Under the pieces are notes generated by a model that searched no databases, was not told the origin of the DNA, and was given only the letters and a program-made list of their open reading frames with translations. Position numbers and translations under genes: made by a program. A stretch of DNA of 12,275 nucleotides from PALSA-1336 sp964592725 (GTDB taxonomy: Bacteria > Patescibacteriota > Doudnabacteria > UBA920): positions 1-12,275 of the forward strand of contig CAZQFQ010000040.1 in the NCBI GenBank assembly GCA_964592725.1, read 5' to 3'. Each line of letters starts with the position of its first letter. Position 1 is the stretch's first letter. Shown here piece after piece: positions 8,660-12,275 of this stretch.

Positions 8660-10729
8660 CTACGGTTTCAAGAATTTTACCAAAAGTAGGGCGACGATGT
8701 TGATAATTTTTATCATGGGGTTTATCGCGGGGCCGGCGGTGTCTTTGTAAGGGTCGCCTACGGTGTCGCCGGTGACGGCCGCTTTGTGAGCTTCCGAACC
8801 TTTGCCCCCGTAGTTGCCTTCCTCAATATATTTTTTGGCGTTGTCCCAGGCCGCTCCGCCGGTGGTCATACTAATTCCCACAAAAATTCCGGTAATAATA
8901 CAGCCCACAAGCATCCCGCCTAAAGCCGCGGCGCCTAAAATCAGCCCGACTAAAATTGGCATCACAACCGGAATCAACGCCGGAATAATCATTTCTTTAA
9001 TTGCCGCCTTGGTTACAATGTCCACGGCGCGCGAATAATCCGGTTTTGCCTCGCCGGTCATTATCCCTTTTATTTCCCTAAACTGCCTTCTGACTTCTTC
9101 CACAACGGCTTTGGCCGCGTTGCCGACCGCCGACATTGCGATTGACGCGAACAAATAGGGGAGCAGTCCGCCAATCAGCAAGCCGACCAGCACCCGGCTG
9201 TTACTAAGGTCAAACGTGGCGGAAATTCCGTTCGCGGCAAGCTGCTGGGTGTAAGCGGCAAACAGCACCATAGCGGCCAAACCGGCCGAAGCAATCGCGT
9301 AGCCTTTGGTCACAGCTTTGGTTGTGTTGCCGACCGCGTCTAAAGGATCGGTCACATCGCGGACTGATTGATCCAATCCTGCCATTTCCGCGATGCCGCC
9401 GGCATTATCGGTAATCGGGCCAAAAGCGTCTATAGCGACTACAATTCCCGTTAGCGATAGCATTGACATTACGGTCAGCGCGATGCCGTATAAACCGGCC
9501 AAGTGGAAGGAAAACAAAATCGCGCAAACTATCACAAAAACCGGCGCGGCCGTGGACTGCATTCCCACCGCGATGCCTTTAATAATGTTGGTCCCGTGCC
9601 CGGTGGTGCTCGCCGCGGCAATATCCTTAACCGGAGAAAAAGATTTGGAGGTGTAATATTCGGTAATCATGGTAATTAAGCCGGTTACAACCAAACCGAT
9701 TAAGGCGCAGTAAAAAAGATTAATTGTGGAATAACTGCCGTTGTCTCCCATTATTTTTTGAGTTATTGGCCAAAAAGCAATCGCGGATAAAATTCCGGTT
9801 ACCGCGAAGCCTTTATACATCGCGCCCATAATATTTTTATTTTTGCCAAGTTTTACAAACCAGGTGCCGATTATAGTAGTGACAATGGAAACTGCGCCTA
9901 TCATCAGCGGATAGATTACGGCATTAACATAGCCGGGGAAAAGCGCGGAGCCGAGCAAAATAACCGCCACTGCGGAGACAACGTAGGTTTCAAATAAATC
10001 GGCCGCCATGCCCGCGCAGTCGCCGACGTTGTCGCCCACGTTGTCGGCAATCACTCCGGGGTTGCGCGGATCGTCTTCCGGAATTCCGGCTTCAACTTTG
10101 CCGACCATGTCCGTTCCCACGTCGGCTCCTTTGGTAAAAATGCCGCCGCCCAAACGCGCGAAAACGGAAATCAGGGAAGCTCCAAATGCCAACCCGGCCA
10201 AAGCGGTAAGATCAAATCCCGGAGCCGCGGCGCATTGGTTTGCCAGGCCAAGATTAATGCACGGACCGCCGGCGGTTTTGGTGGCCAGCAAAAATCCGGT
10301 CACCGCCAAAAGCCCCAAGCCGACGACAAATAATCCGGTTACACTGCCGCCTTCAAATGCCAAAGACAAAGCCGAGGCCAGCCCTTTTTTGGCGGATTCG
10401 GCGGTACGGACGTTGGCGCGCACGGAAACATTCATCCCTACAAATCCGGCTGTCGCGGAAAGCACGGCGCCTAAAACAAACCCTTCCATAGTGTGCGCGG
10501 AAAAATGCGCCAACCACATTAGAATTAAAATTACCACGGCAACTACGCCTACGGTTTTATACTGGCGGGATAAATACGCCTTGGCTCCGTCCTGAATGGC
10601 CTTGGCAATCTCCAGCATTTTGCCTTCGCCCTGCGGCTGTTTGAGAACCTTAAAAATTAAAAAAACGCCATATAGAAGGGCTAAAACGGCCGCTCCCAGG
10701 GCGTAATACAGGTAGGTGTCTTGATTCAT
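8660..10729 (-). CDS. hppA: Membrane-bound proton-translocating pyrophosphatase, K+-independent type
   Basis: This 689-residue polytopic protein (family about 660-770, normally 16 helices) couples pyrophosphate hydrolysis to ion pumping across the membrane. Motifs: GADVGTDMVGKVE (201-213), DDPRNPGVIADNVGDNVGD (219-237), DNAGGIAEM (441-449), and the C-terminal GDTVGDPYKDTAGPAINP (654-671), which together bind Mg-pyrophosphate. The diagnostic position in GNTTKA is Lys471, not Ala, which in this family marks K+-independent, H+-pumping enzymes. C157 and C166 lie in the loop after predicted helix 4, expected outside, and could pair. It is transcribed alone from a good promoter at 10764-10791. Plus-strand frames inside it are shadows. 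Confidence 0.96.
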   Translation of the reverse strand: MNQDTYLYYALGAAVLALLYGVFLIFKVLKQPQGEGKMLEIAKAIQDGAKAYLSRQYKTVGVVAVVILILMWLAHFSAHTMEGFVLGAVLSATAGFVGMNVSVRANVRTAESAKKGLASALSLAFEGGSVTGLFVVGLGLLAVTGFLLATKTAGGPCINLGLANQCAAAPGFDLTALAGLAFGASLISVFARLGGGIFTKGADVGTDMVGKVEAGIPEDDPRNPGVIADNVGDNVGDCAGMAADLFETYVVSAVAVILLGSALFPGYVNAVIYPLMIGAVSIVTTIIGTWFVKLGKNKNIMGAMYKGFAVTGILSAIAFWPITQKIMGDNGSYSTINLFYCALIGLVVTGLITMITEYYTSKSFSPVKDIAAASTTGHGTNIIKGIAVGMQSTAAPVFVIVCAILFSFHLAGLYGIALTVMSMLSLTGIVVAIDAFGPITDNAGGIAEMAGLDQSVRDVTDPLDAVGNTTKAVTKGYAIASAGLAAMVLFAAYTQQLAANGISATFDLSNSRVLVGLLIGGLLPYLFASIAMSAVGNAAKAVVEEVRRQFREIKGIMTGEAKPDYSRAVDIVTKAAIKEMIIPALIPVVMPILVGLILGAAALGGMLVGCIITGIFVGISMTTGGAAWDNAKKYIEEGNYGGKGSEAHKAAVTGDTVGDPYKDTAGPAINPMIKIINIVALLLVKFLKP

Positions 10730-10763
10730 ATCGCTATGGTCAAAGTTAATAATATTTAGTATA

Positions 10764-10791
10764 ATTATAGGGTAAATATTTAAAAAGTCAA
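10764..10791 (-). promoter_or_regulatory. Promoter of hppA
   Basis: On the minus strand: -35 TTGACT (10786-10791), 16-nt spacer, -10 TATAAT (10764-10769). The predicted start near 10757 gives a leader of under 30 nt to the ATG at 10729, without a Shine-Dalgarno. Confidence 0.7.
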
Positions 10792-10802
10792 AGGGTCAGA
10801 AG

Positions 10803-10934
10803 AAATCGAATCTACGAATAGAACCCAGCCTTCGCTAAAGCTACGGCGGGCAGGCGAATTAACGAATCCTTACGAAGAACGAATTCGTAAATTCGTAGTC
10901 ATTCGTAGATTCGTCTAATTTGTTGATTCGATTT
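10803..10934. repeat. Snap-back spacer built on an ATTCGTAGATTCG unit, with a C/G-rich core repeat
   Basis: CGAATCTACGAAT (10807-10819) pairs exactly with 10901-10913, and AAATCGAAT (10803-10811) also with 10926-10934. Inside are repeated ATTCGTA units, a TTACGAA/TTCGTAA hairpin (10870-10890) and a GC-rich block at 10824-10856 (CCTTCGCTAAAGCTACGGCG) that can form its own imperfect hairpin. It occupies nearly the whole gap between hppA and the 10942 gene. Confidence 0.65.
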
Positions 10935-10941
10935 ATTATTT

Positions 10942-11115
10942 ATGTTCAAATTCAACAGCCCGCGTTCTTTCAGCTTAGCAACCGGAATAATTTTGTTTCT
11001 CGTCGGATTTTTCGGTTTTGCTTTCCCCAATATTATAAGTCTGCCCGGCGGATATTTATTTGTCAGCCTGGTTTTGGGGATTTGGGGGATAGTAGTTGGT
11101 TCGGCAAAAAAGTAA
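10942..11115 (+). CDS. 57-residue two-helix membrane protein
   Basis: ATG to TAA gives 57 residues: a short basic start (MFKFNSPRSF), a hydrophobic segment about 12-30 (GIILFLVGFFGFAFPNI), a turn with SLPGGY, a second hydrophobic segment about 38-53 (LFVSLVLGIWGIVVG), and a Lys-Lys end. This is a typical small hairpin membrane protein and fits far better than the alternative frame across 10920-11168, which is rich in R, F, Q and cysteine without pattern. No family or function is recognised. It follows the snap-back spacer and is closed by a 43-nt palindrome, converging on the minus-strand gene at 11193. Confidence 0.65.
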   Translation: MFKFNSPRSFSLATGIILFLVGFFGFAFPNIISLPGGYLFVSLVLGIWGIVVGSAKK

Positions 11116-11127
11116 AAAAAGTCAGCA

Positions 11128-11170
11128 ATTCAAAGAGAATCTTTGCTTTAAGCAAAGATTCTCTTTGAAT
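11128..11170. terminator. 43-nt perfect palindrome between convergent genes
   Basis: 21-bp arms (11128-11148 and 11150-11170) match exactly around one central base; the arm begins ATTCAAAGAGAATC. It lies 12 nt after the 57-residue gene and 22 nt beyond the stop of the minus-strand gene. There is no T-run, but its position suggests a two-way transcription end. Confidence 0.65.
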
Positions 11171-11192
11171 ATTACATATAAGAAGATGTTTA

Positions 11193-11735
11193 TCATTCCC
11201 CGAATTTTACCGAATGCACCAAAGCGTCAAAATCCGGCACCAGACTCATAGACAGGCCGACATCAAAAGTGTAATAAATATTGTTGGCCTCAATTCCGTA
11301 AAGCGCGTTGTCGGCGTTTAGCGCGGTTTGTCCGCCGATGGTTTCGGTTTTGGCCGGAACGCCGTCCATTATATAAAACTCTTTGGGGCTTATGTAAATT
11401 TTAATATTGTAAAAGCGCGGCCCCGGGTCAACCTGCAAAATCGTAAAGCCGTTTTTATTTACAGCCGGCAAGATTTTCCAATTCGGTTTGTATAAAAAGC
11501 TTAACTGATATTGCGGGTTGCTGTAAGTTTTCCAGCCTGTGGTATCAACTGCCGCAATCGGCGCTCGGGATGTTTGAGCCGCGACGCTTTTTGTTGTGGT
11601 GCTTATAACGGCCGCGGGTTTATTTGGGGAGCGCCCAATTAAATTGGTCCAAAGGATTAAACACAAATACGTGCCAAAAACGGCAAAGCAAAAAAGCGCG
11701 ATAAAAGTTTTTGTTTGTAGGGATATTTTTTTCAT
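11193..11735 (-). CDS. Membrane-anchored protein with PsbP-like domain
   Basis: The product is 180 residues. One transmembrane anchor (about 10-33) is followed by a Thr/Ala/Ser linker and a globular domain from about 66 to the end. It starts with G67-W-K-T-Y-S-N-P-Q-Y-Q-L-S-F and P84-N-W-K-I, a pattern common in small PsbP/MOG1-type exported proteins of candidate-phyla bacteria, where W-x-T-Y-x-N and F-x-Y-P-x-x-W mark the first strands. No catalytic residues are recognisable, and the role is unknown; binding or adhesion are guesses. There is no extracytoplasmic cysteine. A near-consensus promoter lies at 11812-11840, giving a leader of about 70 nt that contains a C-rich palindrome. It lacks a Shine-Dalgarno. 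Confidence 0.75.
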   Translation of the reverse strand: MKKISLQTKTFIALFCFAVFGTYLCLILWTNLIGRSPNKPAAVISTTTKSVAAQTSRAPIAAVDTTGWKTYSNPQYQLSFLYKPNWKILPAVNKNGFTILQVDPGPRFYNIKIYISPKEFYIMDGVPAKTETIGGQTALNADNALYGIEANNIYYTFDVGLSMSLVPDFDALVHSVKFGE

Positions 11736-11759
11736 CTTGGCTTTGCTTTGGTTTCGTTT

Positions 11760-11789
11760 CCCTCCCCTCGAGGGGGAGGGTTAGGGAGG
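11760..11789. repeat. C-rich palindrome in the leader of the PsbP-like gene
   Basis: CCCTCCCC (11760-11767), TCGA, then GGGGGAGGG (11772-11780, one bulged G) forms a hairpin, followed by TTAGGGAGGGG, the reverse complement of the CCTCCCCTAA-type flank seen in the mnmA insert at 5441. It is therefore probably a member of the same dispersed element family. Confidence 0.6.
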
Positions 11790-11811
11790 GGTGATAAATC
11801 TGTACAAATTT

Positions 11812-11840
11812 ATTATATGATTTCGTACAATTCCCGTCAA
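11812..11840 (-). promoter_or_regulatory. Promoter of the PsbP-like gene
   Basis: On the minus strand: TTGACG (11835-11840), 17-nt spacer, perfect TATAAT (11812-11817). It starts 3 nt after the stop of the upstream 61-residue gene. Predicted transcript start is near 11805. Confidence 0.75.
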
Positions 11841-11843
11841 ATA

Positions 11844-12029
11844 TTATTTTGAATTTCCAAACAGCTTGTCCAAATCCGAGTTATTTCCGCAATAATAAAT
11901 ATGCGAAGTCAAATTCACGCAATATCCGGGGTTTTTGCTGACATAAGAATACTTGGGCAAAAACCAGTAGAGGAACACAATAACTATAACAACCGCAATA
12001 TAAAAGATAATTTTGAGTATTTTGAACAT
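11844..12029 (-). CDS. 61-residue single-pass membrane protein with two cysteines
   Basis: A basic start (MFKILK), one hydrophobic helix about 7-24 (IIFYIAVVIVIVFLYWFL), and a short tail of about 35 residues with C37 and C47 (GYCVNLTSHIYYCGN), polar and Asn/Ser-rich. The tail is predicted outside, where the cysteines could form a 9-residue disulfide loop. No family is recognised. A TATAAA (plus 12038-12043) lies only 8 nt before the ATG on the minus strand, which would give a nearly leaderless mRNA. A CTATGCT/AGCATAG hairpin (12054-12060 with 12069-12075) lies further upstream, in the gap shared with the divergent tRNA promoter. Confidence 0.65.
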   Translation of the reverse strand: MFKILKIIFYIAVVIVIVFLYWFLPKYSYVSKNPGYCVNLTSHIYYCGNNSDLDKLFGNSK

Positions 12030-12076
12030 TTTATATCTTTATAAGCCAGGATTCTATGCTTAAAGTCTAGCATAGC

Positions 12077-12105
12077 TTGAAAAATCACTCAAGAATTGCT
12101 AAACT
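12077..12105 (+). promoter_or_regulatory. Promoter of the tRNA gene
   Basis: TTGAAA (12077-12082), 17-nt spacer, TAAACT (12100-12105) with the TGn extension (TGC). The predicted start near 12112 gives a 25-nt leader before the mature tRNA. Confidence 0.5.
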
Positions 12106-12136
12106 ATCAGAAGTTAATCGTAGTAATTTACCACAT

Positions 12137-12210
12137 TGGGGTGTAGCCAAGCGGTAAGGCAAGCGGCTCTGAACCGCTGATCCCAGGTCCGAATCCTGGC
12201 ACCCCAGCCA
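12137..12210 (+). tRNA. tRNA-Gln (anticodon CTG), CCA encoded
   Basis: It folds completely. The acceptor TGGGGTG (12137-12143) pairs with CACCCCA (12200-12206), discriminator G12207, CCA 12208-12210. The D-arm is GCC/GGC with GG in the loop. The anticodon stem AGCGG/CCGCT has loop CTCTGAA, giving anticodon C12169-T-G, which reads CAG. The T-stem CCAGG/CCTGG has loop TCCGAAT. The 3' CCA is encoded. Position 55 of the T-loop is C (12189) instead of the almost universal T. With C34 this tRNA is not itself an MnmA substrate; a Gln-TTG isoacceptor would be needed elsewhere. Confidence 0.95.
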
Positions 12211-12231
12211 TCAACACTTTTTATCGAGTGA

Positions 12232-12272
12232 CCGAGGTGCGTCTCAAAAAGTCCACATCCGAGACGCGTCGG
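12232..12272 (+). other. Structured sequence at the window edge
   Basis: CCGA (12232-12235) and GCGTCTC (12239-12245) pair with GAGACGC (12261-12267) and TCGG (12269-12272), an 11-bp stem with small bulges, after a T5 run (12218-12222). It could be the tRNA terminator region followed by another structured RNA, cut by the window end. Confidence 0.3.
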
Positions 12273-12275
12273 CCT

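Noticed and set aside
10008..10595. 195-residue plus-strand frame inside hppA
   Set aside because: Antisense shadow of a highly conserved pyrophosphatase gene; Pro/Thr/Ala-rich product as expected from complementing its codons.
10920..11168. 82-residue plus-strand frame starting at TTG 10920
   Set aside because: Its composition is patternless and R/F/Q-rich; the frame ATG 10942-11115 in another phase gives a coherent two-helix membrane protein over the same DNA.

Overview
The window looks like a chromosomal segment of a Patescibacteria/CPR-type bacterium (Parcubacteria-like). This is an inference from gene style, not a database result. The genes are short, densely packed and mostly lack Shine-Dalgarno sequences. 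Many products are small single-pass membrane or exported proteins. The spacers are full of simple AT-rich inverted repeats, and C-rich palindromes recur, some inside genes. TAA, TAG and one TGA all act as stops, so nothing suggests UGA recoding. No transposase, integrase, CRISPR array or phage gene is visible.

Layout. 1-880 (+): the 3' end of a class II aminoacyl-tRNA synthetase (best fit histidyl), a Nudix hydrolase and a 74-residue membrane protein, nearly abutting. 945-1843: a 34-nt dyad followed by a CAP/SCP-domain secreted protein. 1886-2338: an inverted pair of hairpins, then a YbaB/EbfC nucleoid protein. 2341-4621: a D-Ala-D-Ala carboxypeptidase and a DsbA-like membrane-anchored thioredoxin, each preceded by a long snap-back repeat, then a hypothetical gene and a 28-nt perfect palindromic terminator. 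4637-5911: mnmA (tRNA 2-thiouridylase), carrying four in-frame insertions of palindromic or tandem repeat DNA. 5912-6956: a small overlapping ORF, soluble inorganic pyrophosphatase, and a 77-residue hypothetical protein with its own strong promoter. 7000-8519: two GC-richer stand-alone genes (a lipoprotein and a membrane-anchored protein), each with a strong Shine-Dalgarno in a hairpin and terminators sharing a 10-mer. 8660-10729 (-): membrane-bound proton-pumping pyrophosphatase of the K+-independent type. 10942-12029: a 57-residue membrane protein (+), a PsbP-like-domain membrane protein (-) and a 61-residue membrane protein (-). 12137-12210: tRNA-Gln(CTG) with encoded CCA.

Functional themes. 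The cell-envelope group (carboxypeptidase, CAP protein, DsbA-like oxidoreductase, several anchored proteins) fits oxidative folding outside the membrane: the extracytoplasmic cysteines of neighbouring proteins come in pairs. Two pyrophosphate-consuming enzymes, one soluble and one energy-conserving, lie within 5 kb. The most unusual signal is mnmA, which seems to have absorbed several intergenic-type palindromic repeats as extra peptide segments while keeping every catalytic motif, much like the palindromic elements known from Rickettsia. Second is the structured leader and matched-terminator architecture around the two GC-rich exported-protein genes.
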